DNA from: an uncultured Acidovorax sp.
GTDB taxonomy: Bacteria > Pseudomonadota > Gammaproteobacteria > Burkholderiales > Burkholderiaceae_C
Length of the DNA stretch: 64,000 nt
Assembly: GCA_913774955.1 (NCBI GenBank)
Contig: CAJYKV010000015.1
Location: 372,001-436,000, forward strand
Reading direction: 5' to 3'
Position numbers and translations under genes: made by a program. Positions within the stretch are counted from its first letter, which is position 1; the number at the start of each line of letters is the position of its first letter. The notes beneath the pieces were generated by a model. The model made no database searches. It was given only the letters and a program-made list of their open reading frames with translations, and had not been told where the DNA came from. Below, piece after piece: positions 45,665 to 54,698 of this stretch.

Positions 45665-46158
45665 GGCGCGGCGGGCGGCAGCGCCATCGCGCGGGCCGCC
45701 TCGGTCTGTTCCTGGCGGAAGGCCTCCAGCCGCTCGCGCAGGGCCGGGTCGTCGCCGGCCAGCAGGGCGACCGCGAAGAGCGCCGCATTGGCCGCGCCCG
45801 CCGTGCCGATCGCGAAGGTGGCCACCGGGATGCCCTTGGGCATCTGCACGATGCTGTGCAGCGAATCCACGCCCTGCAGGTGGCGGCTCGCCACCGGCAC
45901 GCCGAGCACGGGGACCGTGGTCTTGGCCGCGATCATGCCGGGCAGGTGGGCGGCGCCGCCCGCGCCGGCGATGATGGCGCGCAGCCCGCGCGGCACGGCG
46001 GATTCCGCGTACGCGAACATGTCGTCGGGCATGCGGTGGGCCGAGACCACGCGTGCTTCGTGGGCGATGCCGAATTGCTGGAGAATCTGCACTGCGTGCT
46101 GCATGGTCTCCCAGTCGCTGCTGGAGCCCATGACAACGCCGATCTGGATGGGTTTCAT
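45661..46158 (-). CDS. purE: N5-carboxyaminoimidazole ribonucleotide mutase (class I)
   Basis: The 165-residue enzyme rearranges N5-CAIR to CAIR. The signature [13 protein letters not shown] with the active-site Ser-Asp, VVSAHRMPD with the catalytic His, and [12 protein letters not shown] are intact, and the class I type agrees with the presence of purK. It overlaps purK by four bases. On its other side the plus-strand thioredoxin gene begins 104 bases upstream; purC is on the same strand but 1.9 kb away. Confidence 0.97.
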   Translation of the reverse strand: MKPIQIGVVMGSSSDWETMQHAVQILQQFGIAHEARVVSAHRMPDDMFAYAESAVPRGLRAIIAGAGGAAHLPGMIAAKTTVPVLGVPVASRHLQGVDSLHSIVQMPKGIPVATFAIGTAGAANAALFAVALLAGDDPALRERLEAFRQEQTEAARAMALPPAAP

Positions 46159-46261
46159 GTGGAGTGGGGCCGCGCGCCGTGCGTGCCCGCCGAAGTGGAA
46201 CCCGTGATTTTACTTTTGGTGCGCCGCGTGTTGCGGGGCGCGCCACCGCTGCCTGCACACA

Positions 46262-47170
46262 ATGATCGACGTCACCGTAGAGAATTTCGAAACCGAGGTC
46301 ATCGCCGCCTCGATGGAAGTGCCCGTCCTGGTGGATTTCTGGGCCCCCTGGTGCGGGCCCTGCAAATCCCTCGGCCCCATCCTCGAGAAGCTGGAAACCG
46401 AGTACGCGGGCCGCTTCAAGCTCGTCAAGATCGATTCCGACCAGGAGCAGCAGATCGCCGCGATGTTCGGCATCCGCAGCATTCCCACCTGCGTGCTGCT
46501 GATCAACGGCCAGCCCGTGGACGGCTTCATGGGCGCGCAGCCCGAGGGCCAGGTCCGCGCCTTCCTCGACAAGCATGTGCCCAGCGCCGACGAACTGCTC
46601 GCCGAGGAAGAGGAAGAGGCCGCCCAGGAAGCCCTGGAAGACGGCGACACCGACACCGCGCTGGAAAAGCTCCAGCACGCCGTGGCCACCGATCCGGCCA
46701 ACGACGACGCGCGCTTCGACTACGTGAAGCTGCTGCTGCAGCTCGGGCGCGTGGACGACGCCAAGGTCGCTTTCGCGCCCGTCATCGCCAAGGCGGCCGG
46801 CTCGCGCCGCCTGGGCGCCCTGCAGGTCTGGATGGATGCGATCGACGCCGCCGATGCCGCCCCGGACGACGCTGCCGCCGAGGCCGAATTCGCCGCGAAG
46901 ATCGCCGCCAGCAAGCGCGATTTCGATGCGCGCTTTGCCCGCGCCCGGCGGCTCATCGCCCGCCAGCGCTGGACGGACGCCATGGACGAACTGCTGGAGA
47001 TCCTCATGCGCGACAAGGCCTGGAACGACGAGGCCGCCCGCAAAACCTACGTGGCCGTGCTGGAGATCATCGAGCCGCCGCGCGCCAAAGTCGCCGAGGG
47101 GCAGATCCCGCCCGAAGACCCCGTCGTGGCCACCTACCGGCGCCGCCTCTCCAGCGTGGTGCTGAGCTGA
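46262..47170 (+). CDS. Thioredoxin-TPR fusion protein (CnoX/YbbN family) with active CGPC site
   Basis: The 302-residue cytosolic protein has a thioredoxin domain (1-108) with FWAPWCGPCK (Cys31, Cys34) and the cis-Pro in RSIPT. An acidic linker (EEEEEAAQEALEDGD) leads to a helical TPR region to the end (YVKLLLQLGRVDDA, ARARRLIARQRWTDAMDELLEIL). E. coli CnoX lacks the redox pair (SXXC) and works as a holdase; here the full CXXC suggests a working reductase plus chaperone. The next lipoprotein gene starts one base after its stop. Confidence 0.92.
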   Translation: MIDVTVENFETEVIAASMEVPVLVDFWAPWCGPCKSLGPILEKLETEYAGRFKLVKIDSDQEQQIAAMFGIRSIPTCVLLINGQPVDGFMGAQPEGQVRAFLDKHVPSADELLAEEEEEAAQEALEDGDTDTALEKLQHAVATDPANDDARFDYVKLLLQLGRVDDAKVAFAPVIAKAAGSRRLGALQVWMDAIDAADAAPDDAAAEAEFAAKIAASKRDFDARFARARRLIARQRWTDAMDELLEILMRDKAWNDEAARKTYVAVLEIIEPPRAKVAEGQIPPEDPVVATYRRRLSSVVLS

Positions 47171-47171
47171 T

Positions 47172-48038
47172 GTGACCCGCGCGGCGCGCACCGCGCGCGC
47201 ACCCTGGGCGTCCGCACGCCGGGCAGGGCGCTCCGCCCGTGCGGCGGCCTGGATCGGGGCGGCCCTGCTGGCGCTCTGCGCCGCCGGCTGTTCGATCCTG
47301 CCCGCGCCGGCCGATGCCGAGGTCACGGGCGTGGCCTATTCCCGGCAGCGGTTCTTCATTCCTTCCGGCGGCACTTTCGAGGCGTTGCTGCTCGACGTGA
47401 CGGACGAGGGCGCCCCGCCCCTGATTGTGGGTCGGCAGGGCTTCGAGACGTTCGAGCGGCTGCCCGTGGCGCTGCACATTCCCTACCGCACCGCGCTGGT
47501 CGCGCCCGACGGCAAGTACGTGGTGCGCGCCGTGGTGTCGGTGAACGGCATCGCCTGGATGGCGAGCGAGGGCACGCATCCGCTGCAGCGCGACCCGGCC
47601 TACCGCCACGTCGACGTGCCGCTGCTCCCCCTGCCGCGCGGCGCGGCCACCGCGGAGGCCGCGGTGCCGCTGGCGCAGACCTACTGGCGGCTCGTCGAGA
47701 TCGACGGCATGCCCATGCCGCCCACGCCGGCAGGCCGCCCCGAAGCGCACCTGGTGGTGCTGCCGGACGAGGGCCGGCTCGCGGGGACGGGCGGCTGCAA
47801 CCGCTTCATCGGCGCCTACGAGATCGCGGGCAACGACCTGCGCGTCGGCCCGATCGATACCGGCCTGCAGCTGTGCTTCGACACCGGGCTCGCCGAGGGG
47901 CTCTACCTCGAGGCGCTGCGCGCCGTGGAGCACTACCGCATCGAGGGCCGGCAGCTGCTGCTCACCCGGCCCGGCGAGCGGGGCCGGGAGCGGGTGCTGC
48001 TGCGCTTCGAGGCGCCCGAGCTGCGCTTCGCCCGCTGA
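47172..48038 (+). CDS. Lipoprotein fusing a YbaY-like domain to a META (HslJ-like) domain
   Basis: The 288-residue protein starts at GTG with a basic leader and probable lipobox (AAGC, Cys40). Residues about 48-155 form a YbaY-like beta domain (FEALLLDVTDEGAPPLIVGRQ, ALHIPYRTALVAPDGKYVV). Residues about 165-280 form a META domain (TYWRLVEIDGMPM, GTGGCNRFIGAYEI, QLCFDTGLAEGLYLEAL). META proteins such as HslJ are linked to heat and novobiocin tolerance; the biochemical role is unknown. It is coupled to the thioredoxin-TPR gene and converges on purC 16 bases away. Confidence 0.88.
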   Translation: MTRAARTARAPWASARRAGRSARAAAWIGAALLALCAAGCSILPAPADAEVTGVAYSRQRFFIPSGGTFEALLLDVTDEGAPPLIVGRQGFETFERLPVALHIPYRTALVAPDGKYVVRAVVSVNGIAWMASEGTHPLQRDPAYRHVDVPLLPLPRGAATAEAAVPLAQTYWRLVEIDGMPMPPTPAGRPEAHLVVLPDEGRLAGTGGCNRFIGAYEIAGNDLRVGPIDTGLQLCFDTGLAEGLYLEALRAVEHYRIEGRQLLLTRPGERGRERVLLRFEAPELRFAR

Positions 48039-48054
48039 CCGCTCCCGCCACGGC

Positions 48055-48975
48055 TCAGTCGACGAGCCGTTCCAGGGCCTCGCGGTACTTGGCCGCCGTC
48101 TTCTCGACCACCTCGCGCGGCAGGCGCGGCGCGGGTGCGGACTTGTTCCAGGGGGCGCCGTTCACCTGCGCCTGCTCCAGCCAGTCGCGCACGAACTGCT
48201 TGTCGTAGCTGGGCGGGTTCTCGCCGGCCGCCAGGGCCGCCTCGTAGCCCTCGACGGGCCAGTAGCGGGAACTGTCCGGCGTGAGCACTTCGTCCATCAG
48301 CACCAGCGTGCCGTCGGGCGCGAGGCCGAACTCGAACTTGGTGTCGGCGATGATCATGCCCTTCTCGAGCGCGATCGCCGCGGCGGCCTCGTAGAGCGCG
48401 ATGCTGGTGTCGCGGATCTTCTTGGCCAGCTCGATGCCGATCATCTCCACCGTGCGCTCGAAGGTGATGTTCTCGTCGTGCTCGCCCATGGCGGCCTTGG
48501 CGGCCGGCGTGTAGATCGGCTGCGGCAGGCGCGCCGCGTTCGTCAGGCCCTCGGGCAGCTGCACGCCGCAGACCGAGCGCGTGGCCTGGTATTCCTTCCA
48601 GCCGCTGCCGGCCAGGTAGCCGCGCACCACCGCCTCCACGGGGATGGGGCGCAGGCGCTGCACGAGCATCGAGCGCCCGCGCACCTGCGGGGCTTCCTCG
48701 GGGGAGACCACGCTCTCCGGTGATTCGCCCGTCAGGTGGTTGGGGCACAGGTGGCCGAGCTTGTCGAACCAGAACAGCGCCATCTTCGTCAGCAGCTCGC
48801 CCTTGCCGGGAATCGGCTCGCCCATGATGACGTCGAATGCCGAGATGCGGTCGCTCGCCACCATCAGGATGCGGTCGTCGCCCACGGCGTAGTTGTCGCG
48901 AACCTTGCCGCGCGCGAGCAGCGGCAGCGAGGCCAGGGACGAGGTGTGCAGGGCGGTGGGGCTGGGCAGGGTCAT
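48055..48975 (-). CDS. purC: Phosphoribosylaminoimidazole-succinocarboxamide synthase (SAICAR synthase)
   Basis: The 306-residue enzyme joins aspartate to CAIR, the step after Pur[29 protein letters not shown], the [14 protein letters not shown] motif and ITFERT...DTKFEFGL fit the longer yeast-like PurC group usual in Betaproteobacteria. The ATG at 48975 is preferred to a TTG at 48993. It lies upstream of purE on the same strand, but the thioredoxin and META genes on the other strand separate them. Confidence 0.97.
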   Translation of the reverse strand: MTLPSPTALHTSSLASLPLLARGKVRDNYAVGDDRILMVASDRISAFDVIMGEPIPGKGELLTKMALFWFDKLGHLCPNHLTGESPESVVSPEEAPQVRGRSMLVQRLRPIPVEAVVRGYLAGSGWKEYQATRSVCGVQLPEGLTNAARLPQPIYTPAAKAAMGEHDENITFERTVEMIGIELAKKIRDTSIALYEAAAAIALEKGMIIADTKFEFGLAPDGTLVLMDEVLTPDSSRYWPVEGYEAALAAGENPPSYDKQFVRDWLEQAQVNGAPWNKSAPAPRLPREVVEKTAAKYREALERLVD

Positions 48976-49138
48976 GGTGTGGAAGGGTTGCAAACGTAAA
49001 TCCGGAGCCGCCGCGCAAGGACACGGGGCGATGGCCGGATTCTAGGGCGCACCCTGCCGCAAAGCCGGCCCATTTTGCGCCGCTCCGGCGGCCCGGTCAT
49101 CTGTAACGGCAGTATCCCCGGCCCGGCCGCGGTCGGGA

Positions 49139-49167
49139 TTGCATTTCCCGGCAGCGGGGCGCATAGT
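49139..49167 (+). promoter_or_regulatory. Candidate sigma-70 promoter for hpf
   Basis: TTGCAT and CATAGT are separated by 17 bases, about 97 bases before the hpf ATG. The match is moderate (3 and 4 of 6). The 289-base space 48976-49264 between the divergent purC and hpf holds no gene; I see no sigma-54 site in it. Confidence 0.35.
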
Positions 49168-49264
49168 GGATTCGACAGCGCATGCATGAGCTCCCATCCG
49201 TAGGGCCGGTGCCTCGAACCCCGAGGCGACGGCGTTTGTGTCAACGTGCCATGGAGACTTGTTT

Positions 49265-49606
49265 ATGAACCTGACGATCAGCGGCCATCACCTCGAAGTC
49301 ACCCCTGCCCTGCGCAGCTATGTGACGGGCAAGCTGGACCGGATCAGCCGGCATTTCGACCAGGTGGTCGATGTCAAGGTGCTGCTCACCGTTGAAAAGC
49401 AAAAGGAAAAGGAAAAGCGCCAGCGGGCCGAGTGCAACGTGCACGTGAAGGGCAACGACCTGTTCGCCGAAAGCTCCCATTCCGACCTGTATGCCGCCGT
49501 CGATGAACTCGTGGACAAGCTCGATCGCCAGGTCGTGCGCCACAAGGACCGCCTGCAGGACCACCACTGCCCCCTCAAGCGCGACCAGCCGGCCATGGAG
49601 GCCTGA
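49265..49606 (+). CDS. hpf: Ribosome hibernation-promoting factor (short form)
   Basis: The 113-residue protein begins [20 protein letters not shown] and has the basic helix [19 protein letters not shown], a charged [12 protein letters not shown] strand, [16 protein letters not shown] and a C-terminal helix ending HKDRLQDHH. It binds the 30S subunit and promotes 100S ribosome dimers in stationary phase. The genes ptsN and hprK follow, as in the rpoN-hpf-ptsN-hprK arrangement of many Proteobacteria, but rpoN is absent here and a terminator separates hpf from ptsN. A second, divergent HPF-like gene is at 10566. Confidence 0.94.
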   Translation: MNLTISGHHLEVTPALRSYVTGKLDRISRHFDQVVDVKVLLTVEKQKEKEKRQRAECNVHVKGNDLFAESSHSDLYAAVDELVDKLDRQVVRHKDRLQDHHCPLKRDQPAMEA

Positions 49607-49655
49607 AGTTTCCGCCTTGCGGGAATGATCGGACGCCATCCTGGTGTTTCCCCGT

Positions 49656-49681
49656 AAAGCCGCCATGAAAGGCGGCTTTTT
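49656..49681 (+). terminator. Intrinsic terminator of hpf
   Basis: AAAGCCGCC (49656-49664), loop ATGAAA and GGCGGCTTT form a 9-base stem running into five T. It lies 50 bases after hpf and 62 bases before ptsN, whose transcription must therefore begin at or beyond this point or by read-through. A CATAAT at 49723 is a possible -10 box for ptsN. Confidence 0.88.
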
Positions 49682-49742
49682 CATGCACCCACGGAGGGGC
49701 TCAGGGTTTATGCTAGGGGGTGCATAATTGCGACCCTTCACC

Positions 49743-50213
49743 ATGAACCGTCTAGCTTCCATATTGCCGGCCGCTCAAGTGCTCGTGAGCGTCGATGCCA
49801 CCAGCAAAAAGCGTGCTTTCGAGGAGGCGGGGCTGTTGTTCGAGAGCCAGCACGGCCTCTCTCGCGCGCTCATCACCGACAGCCTGTTCGCCCGCGAGCG
49901 CCTGGGGTCCACCGGCCTCGGGCACGGCGTGGCGATTCCCCACGGCCGCATCAAGGGCCTGAAGGCGCCGATGGCGGCCGTGTTCCAGCTCGCGCACCCC
50001 ATCGGTTTCGACGCGCCCGACGAACAGCCCGTCGGCCTGCTGATCTTCCTGCTCGTGCCGGAAGCCGCCACGCAGAAGCACCTGGAGATCCTCTCCGAGA
50101 TCGCCGAGCTGCTGAGCGACGGCCCGCTGCGCGAACGCATCAAGTCCTCCGGCGACGCCGCCGAACTCCACGGCCTCATCGCCGGCTGGCAGTCGGCCCA
50201 GGCTCCCGCCTGA
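49743..50213 (+). CDS. ptsN: PTS IIA-Ntr regulatory protein
   Basis: The 156-residue phosphocarrier of the nitrogen-related PTS has [11 protein letters not shown] with the phosphorylated His67, the [19 protein letters not shown] helix and the [24 protein letters not shown] block. In the unphosphorylated form such proteins tune potassium uptake (binding TrkA in E. coli) and sensor kinases; trkA is encoded 11 kb further on. It is followed by hprK after 43 bases. Confidence 0.95.
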   Translation: MNRLASILPAAQVLVSVDATSKKRAFEEAGLLFESQHGLSRALITDSLFARERLGSTGLGHGVAIPHGRIKGLKAPMAAVFQLAHPIGFDAPDEQPVGLLIFLLVPEAATQKHLEILSEIAELLSDGPLRERIKSSGDAAELHGLIAGWQSAQAPA

Positions 50214-50256
50214 ACGCCGCCCCGCTCCCCTCCGCCCGAGACCGAGACCGCACCGC

Positions 50257-51210
50257 GTGAAACCCAACGTCATCAGCGCCGACGTCGTCTTCGAGGAATT
50301 CCGCGCCGCCCTCAAATGGGAATGGGTGGCCGGCCTGGGGGCTTCCGAGCGCCGCTTCGACGAGGTCGCCGTGCGCTCCGCGCGCTCCGGCGCCGACCTG
50401 GTCGGCTACCTGAACTACATCCATCCCTACCGGGTGCAGATCCTGGGCGAGCGCGAAATCGCCTACCTCACCAACGCCACGCCGGAAGACTGCAAGCGCC
50501 GCATCGCGCGCATCGTGACACTGGAGCCCCCGGTGCTCGTGCTGGCCGACAGCCAGGTGGCGCCCGATGCGCTGCTCTCCATGTGCGAGCGTGCGCAGAT
50601 CCCGATGTTCGCCACGCACGAATCGTCGGCCTTCGTCATCGATGTGCTGCGCGCCTACCTGTCCAAGCACTTCGCCGACCGCACCACCATGCACGGCGTC
50701 TTCATGGACATCCTGGGCCTGGGCGTGCTGATCACCGGCGAATCGGGCCTGGGCAAGAGCGAGCTGGGGCTGGAGCTCATCTCGCGCGGCAACGGCCTGG
50801 TGGCCGATGACGCGGTGGACTTCTTCCGCATCAACCAGACCACCATCGAGGGCAAGTGCCCCGACCTGCTGCAGAACCTGCTGGAGGTGCGCGGCATCGG
50901 CCTGCTGGACATCCGCGCGATCTTCGGAGAGACGGCGGTGCGCCGCAAGATGCGCCTGCGCCTCATCGTGCACCTCGTGCGCAAGGAGACGTTGGAGCGC
51001 GAATACGAACGCCTGCCCTACGAGCCCCTCACCCAGGACGTGCTGGGCGTGCCCGTGCTGAAGGTGGTGATCCAGGTGGTGGCGGGCCGCAACATCGCCG
51101 TGCTGGTGGAGGCGGCGGTGCGCAACACCATCCTCAACCTGCGCGGCATCGACACCTACCAGGAATTCGTCGAGCGCCACCGCCGTGCGATGGAGCGCGA
51201 CGGCGGTTGA
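50257..51210 (+). CDS. hprK: HPr kinase/phosphorylase
   Basis: The 317-residue bifunctional enzyme phosphorylates HPr on serine and reverses it. An N-terminal domain (1-125) precedes the kinase domain with Walker [10 protein letters not shown] (161-169), the LVADDAVDF strand, the signature [20 protein letters not shown] and [11 protein letters not shown]. In Proteobacteria it works with ptsN and HPr for regulation rather than sugar import. It starts at GTG with a weak ribosome site. It converges with fur. Confidence 0.96.
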   Translation: MKPNVISADVVFEEFRAALKWEWVAGLGASERRFDEVAVRSARSGADLVGYLNYIHPYRVQILGEREIAYLTNATPEDCKRRIARIVTLEPPVLVLADSQVAPDALLSMCERAQIPMFATHESSAFVIDVLRAYLSKHFADRTTMHGVFMDILGLGVLITGESGLGKSELGLELISRGNGLVADDAVDFFRINQTTIEGKCPDLLQNLLEVRGIGLLDIRAIFGETAVRRKMRLRLIVHLVRKETLEREYERLPYEPLTQDVLGVPVLKVVIQVVAGRNIAVLVEAAVRNTILNLRGIDTYQEFVERHRRAMERDGG

Positions 51211-51256
51211 GGCGGCAACGGAGGCAACGGCGCCGGCAGGGCCGTGCCAGCCGCCT

Positions 51257-51688
51257 TCAGCGCCCGGTGGTGGCCTTGGCGGCGCAGACGGCGCACTGGC
51301 CGTAGAGCGCCATGGCGTGGTCCTGCACCACCCAGCCCTTGGCCTTGGCCACGATCTGCTGGCGCTTCTCGATCTCGGGGTCGAAGAACTCCTCGACCTT
51401 GCCGCAGACCGTGCAGATGAAGTGGTCGTGGTGCTGGCCTTCGTTCAGCTCGTACACCGCCTTGCCGCTCTCGAAGTTGCTGCGGATCAGGATGCCGGCC
51501 TGCTCGAACTGGGTGAGCACGCGGTAGACGGTGGCCAGCCCGATGTCGGAGCGTTCCTCCAGCAGCACGCGGAACACGTCTTCGGCCGTCATGTGGCGCT
51601 GCGCACCCTTCTGGAAGATCTCGAGGATCTTCAGGCGGGGCAGGGTGGCCTTGAGCCCGGTGCTCTTGAGTTCGTCGATGTTCGTCAT
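51257..51688 (-). CDS. fur: Ferric uptake regulator
   Basis: The 143-residue dimeric repressor has a winged helix ([21 protein letters not shown]...[24 protein letters not shown]) and a metal-binding domain with [16 protein letters not shown] and CAVC, giving the two CXXC pairs for structural zinc. It controls iron acquisition genes when loaded with Fe(II). The ATG at 51688 fits the family start ([18 protein letters not shown]). It is divergent from bamE, the usual Burkholderiales arrangement. No convincing Fur box was found in front of it. Confidence 0.97.
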   Translation of the reverse strand: MTNIDELKSTGLKATLPRLKILEIFQKGAQRHMTAEDVFRVLLEERSDIGLATVYRVLTQFEQAGILIRSNFESGKAVYELNEGQHHDHFICTVCGKVEEFFDPEIEKRQQIVAKAKGWVVQDHAMALYGQCAVCAAKATTGR

Positions 51689-51743
51689 GACAGGGTCTTT
51701 CGTGTGCCAGGGGGCGCGCGCCAAGGCCTGGGAGACCAGCCGC

Positions 51744-51761
51744 TACAATGGTCCGATCATA
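51744..51761. promoter_or_regulatory. Candidate divergent -10 elements between fur and bamE
   Basis: TACAAT (51744-51749) on the plus strand and TATGAT (complement of 51756-51761) on the minus strand each match the -10 consensus in 5 of 6 positions, and face bamE and fur respectively. Neither has a good -35 box at the right distance, so the assignment is tentative. Confidence 0.3.
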
Positions 51762-51779
51762 TCGTTTATGCCAATTTCC

Positions 51780-52343
51780 ATGTCCGTCCACGCCCATCGC
51801 AGCGCCCGCATCGGCCTGATCCTGTTGCTCGGCGCGGGCCTCTCGGCCTGCGGCAGCTTCGACAGCGCCAGCAACCGCATCGCGGGCATGGTCACGCCCT
51901 ACAAGGTCGAAGTGGTGCAGGGCAACGTCGTCACCCGCGAACAGGTCGAGGCGCTGCAGCCCGGCATGTCGCGCCAGCAGGTCAAGGAGGTCCTGGGCAC
52001 GCCGCTCATGACCAGCCTGTTCCACGCAGACCGCTGGGATTACGTCTTCACGCTCAAGCGCCCCGGCATCGAGGCCCAGTCGCGCAAGCTCACCGTGTTC
52101 TTCAAGGGCGACACCTTCGACCGGGTCGAGGGCGACGAGATGCCCTCCGAAGCCGAGTTCGTCGCCACGCTCGGCCTCTCGCGCAGGAGCAAGGTCACGT
52201 CCAAGGTGCCTCCGCTCGAAGCCACGCCCGAGCAGCTCGCCAAATACCCCAAGGCCTCCACGGCGACGCTGCCCCAGCCGGCCGATTCCGCGGTGCCGCC
52301 CCCGCCGTCGAGCTACCCGCCGCTGGAATCCACCACCCGCTGA
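51780..52343 (+). CDS. bamE: Outer membrane protein assembly factor BamE
   Basis: The 187-residue lipoprotein (LSAC, Cys24) has the SmpA/OmlA fold: [23 protein letters not shown], the [10 protein letters not shown] helix-turn and [11 protein letters not shown]. It is a BamA partner in inserting outer-membrane proteins. The last 60 residues are a low-complexity Pro/Ser tail ([15 protein letters not shown]), longer than in E. coli (113 residues). An alternative ATG lies 12 bases upstream. It is followed by dapB after about 100 bases. Confidence 0.95.
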   Translation: MSVHAHRSARIGLILLLGAGLSACGSFDSASNRIAGMVTPYKVEVVQGNVVTREQVEALQPGMSRQQVKEVLGTPLMTSLFHADRWDYVFTLKRPGIEAQSRKLTVFFKGDTFDRVEGDEMPSEAEFVATLGLSRRSKVTSKVPPLEATPEQLAKYPKASTATLPQPADSAVPPPPSSYPPLESTTR

Positions 52344-52440
52344 CGGTGCCGCGGCGCGCAGGTCCGGCCGCCGGGCCGCGCCGCCGCCCGCCGCCACGCC
52401 GGCCCGAGCACTTCCGTCCGATCCTTCTGCCCTTCGCGCC

Positions 52441-53298
52441 ATGACCGTGCCTGCCTCCCCGTCTTCGCTCCCGCCCTCCGCTGGTGCCGCCGCTCCGTGC
52501 CGCGTCGCCGTCGCGGGTGCTTCCGGCCGCATGGGCCGCATGCTCATCGAAGCCATCCGCGCCAGCGACGACCTGGTCCTCGCGGGTGCGCTCGACGTCG
52601 AGGGCAGCACCTGCCTCGGCAATGACGCCACCGCATTCCTCGGCCATGCCAGCGGGGTGGCCATCACCGCCGACGTGCAGGAGGGACTGGCCGGCGCCGA
52701 CGTCCTGATCGACTTCACCCGCCCGGAGGGCACGCTCGCGCACCTCGCCGTGTGCGCCGACCGCGGCGTGAAGGCCGTGATCGGCACGACCGGCTTCACC
52801 GGCGTGCAGAAGGCCGAGATCGCGTCCTTCGCGCAGCGCACCGCCGTCGTCATGGCGCCCAATATGAGCGTGGGCGTGAACGTCACCTTCAAGCTGCTGG
52901 AGATGGCCGCGAAGGCGCTGTCCACCGGCTACGACATCGAGATCATCGAGGCCCACCACCGCCACAAGGTGGATGCGCCCTCGGGCACCGCGCTCAAGAT
53001 GGGCGAGGTCATCGCCGACGCGCTCGGCCGCGACCTCAAGGACTGCGCCGTGTACGGCCGCGAAGGCGTGACCGGCGAGCGCGATCCCTCCACCATCGGC
53101 TTCGCCACCGTGCGCGGCGGCGACATCGTGGGCGACCACACCGTGCTGTTCGCCGGCACGGGCGAGCGCATCGAGATCTCGCACCGCTCCTCGAGCCGCG
53201 CCGGCTACGCACAGGGCAGCCTGCGCGCCGCGCGCTTCCTGGCGGCGCACCGCACGGGCCTGTTCGACATGTTCGACGTGCTGGGGCTGCACGGCTGA
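52441..53298 (+). CDS. dapB: 4-hydroxy-tetrahydrodipicolinate reductase
   Basis: The 285-residue enzyme reduces HTPA in the lysine/diaminopimelate pathway, feeding peptidoglycan synthesis. The Rossmann motif [40 protein letters not shown] and the catalytic [21 protein letters not shown] (with His-His and Lys) are intact. An Ala/Pro-rich N-terminus of about 20 residues precedes the fold. The MotA/TolQ/ExbB gene follows after 77 bases. Confidence 0.97.
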   Translation: MTVPASPSSLPPSAGAAAPCRVAVAGASGRMGRMLIEAIRASDDLVLAGALDVEGSTCLGNDATAFLGHASGVAITADVQEGLAGADVLIDFTRPEGTLAHLAVCADRGVKAVIGTTGFTGVQKAEIASFAQRTAVVMAPNMSVGVNVTFKLLEMAAKALSTGYDIEIIEAHHRHKVDAPSGTALKMGEVIADALGRDLKDCAVYGREGVTGERDPSTIGFATVRGGDIVGDHTVLFAGTGERIEISHRSSSRAGYAQGSLRAARFLAAHRTGLFDMFDVLGLHG

Positions 53299-53375
53299 GG
53301 GCTTCCTGCCCGAGGCACGGCACCCGCGTCCGGCACCCCTTTCCTTTCCGTCATATTCCCCGCGGCGGCGCATCC

Positions 53376-54044
53376 ATGAACGCTTGGCACTGGTGGCATC
53401 AGGGCGACATGGTCACCCGCGTCTCGGCCGTGCTGCTGCTGGCCATGTCCGTGGCGAGCTGGGTGGTCATCCTCTGGAAGGCCTGGCTGCTGCGGCGTGC
53501 CGTGGCCGGGGTGGGGCGGGGCACCGCCGCGTTCTGGCAGTCGCCGTCGGTGGCGGCCGCGGCCCGTGATCTCGCCGCATCCGACCGCGACCGGCTCGTG
53601 CTGCCCCTGGTCGAGGCCGCTGCCGGCATCGCGCAGGGCGCGCCGCCCGGCACCCTCGCCGCAGGCGGGCAGCGCGGCCAGCAGCTCACGCGCGTGCTGC
53701 GGGATGCCCTGCACCGCGTGCTCGGCCGGCTGCAGTTCGGGCAGGTGCTGCTCGCCACCGTCGGCTCCACCGCGCCCTTCGTCGGCCTGCTGGGCACCGT
53801 GTGGGGCATCTACCATGCGCTCACCGCCCTGGCCGGCGGCGGCCCGGTGTCGATCGACCGCGTGGCCGGCCCCGTCGGCGAGGCGCTCGTGATGACGGCC
53901 GCCGGCCTGGCCGTGGCCATCCCGGCCGTCCTGGCCTACAACCTCTTCGGGCGCTGGATCGGGCGCGTGGAAGCCGATCTCGAAGGCTTCGCGCTGGACC
54001 TGCGCGAACTCCTGCTGGACGCGCCTGCGTCCCCCGGCGGCTGA
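53376..54044 (+). CDS. exbB: MotA/TolQ/ExbB proton channel family protein
   Basis: The 222-residue inner-membrane protein has one hydrophobic helix near the start (VSAVLLLAMSVASWVVILW), a cytosolic domain, and two helices containing the family signature LLATVGSTAPFVGLLGTVWGIY and ALVMTAAGLAVAIPAVLAYN. With the ExbD-like protein encoded 66 bases downstream it forms a proton-driven motor that energises TonB or a related system. No tonB is next to it, so a TolQ-like or other role cannot be excluded. Confidence 0.9.
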   Translation: MNAWHWWHQGDMVTRVSAVLLLAMSVASWVVILWKAWLLRRAVAGVGRGTAAFWQSPSVAAAARDLAASDRDRLVLPLVEAAAGIAQGAPPGTLAAGGQRGQQLTRVLRDALHRVLGRLQFGQVLLATVGSTAPFVGLLGTVWGIYHALTALAGGGPVSIDRVAGPVGEALVMTAAGLAVAIPAVLAYNLFGRWIGRVEADLEGFALDLRELLLDAPASPGG

Positions 54045-54110
54045 TCCGGCAGCGTCGGTCGCTCCGCCCGCGCACGGCCCGCACCCGTCCCCAGCCCACT
54101 CCACCGCGCC

Positions 54111-54560
<450 letters not shown>

Positions 54561-54698
54561 GAGCGTCCGGAACGCCCGGGCCGGAGCGCGGCCGCGGGAT
54601 GCCGCCCCATCGCGCCTAAAATCCACGGCCAATCCCTGTTCCTCTTCTTCCTCCTGCGAACCGCCGGCGCCCGCGCGCGGCCCGGTCCGATTTTTTCC

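Noticed and set aside
51689-51779. Fur box in the fur/bamE intergenic space
   Set aside because: The AT-rich stretch near GATCATATCG matches the GATAAT repeat pattern too poorly.
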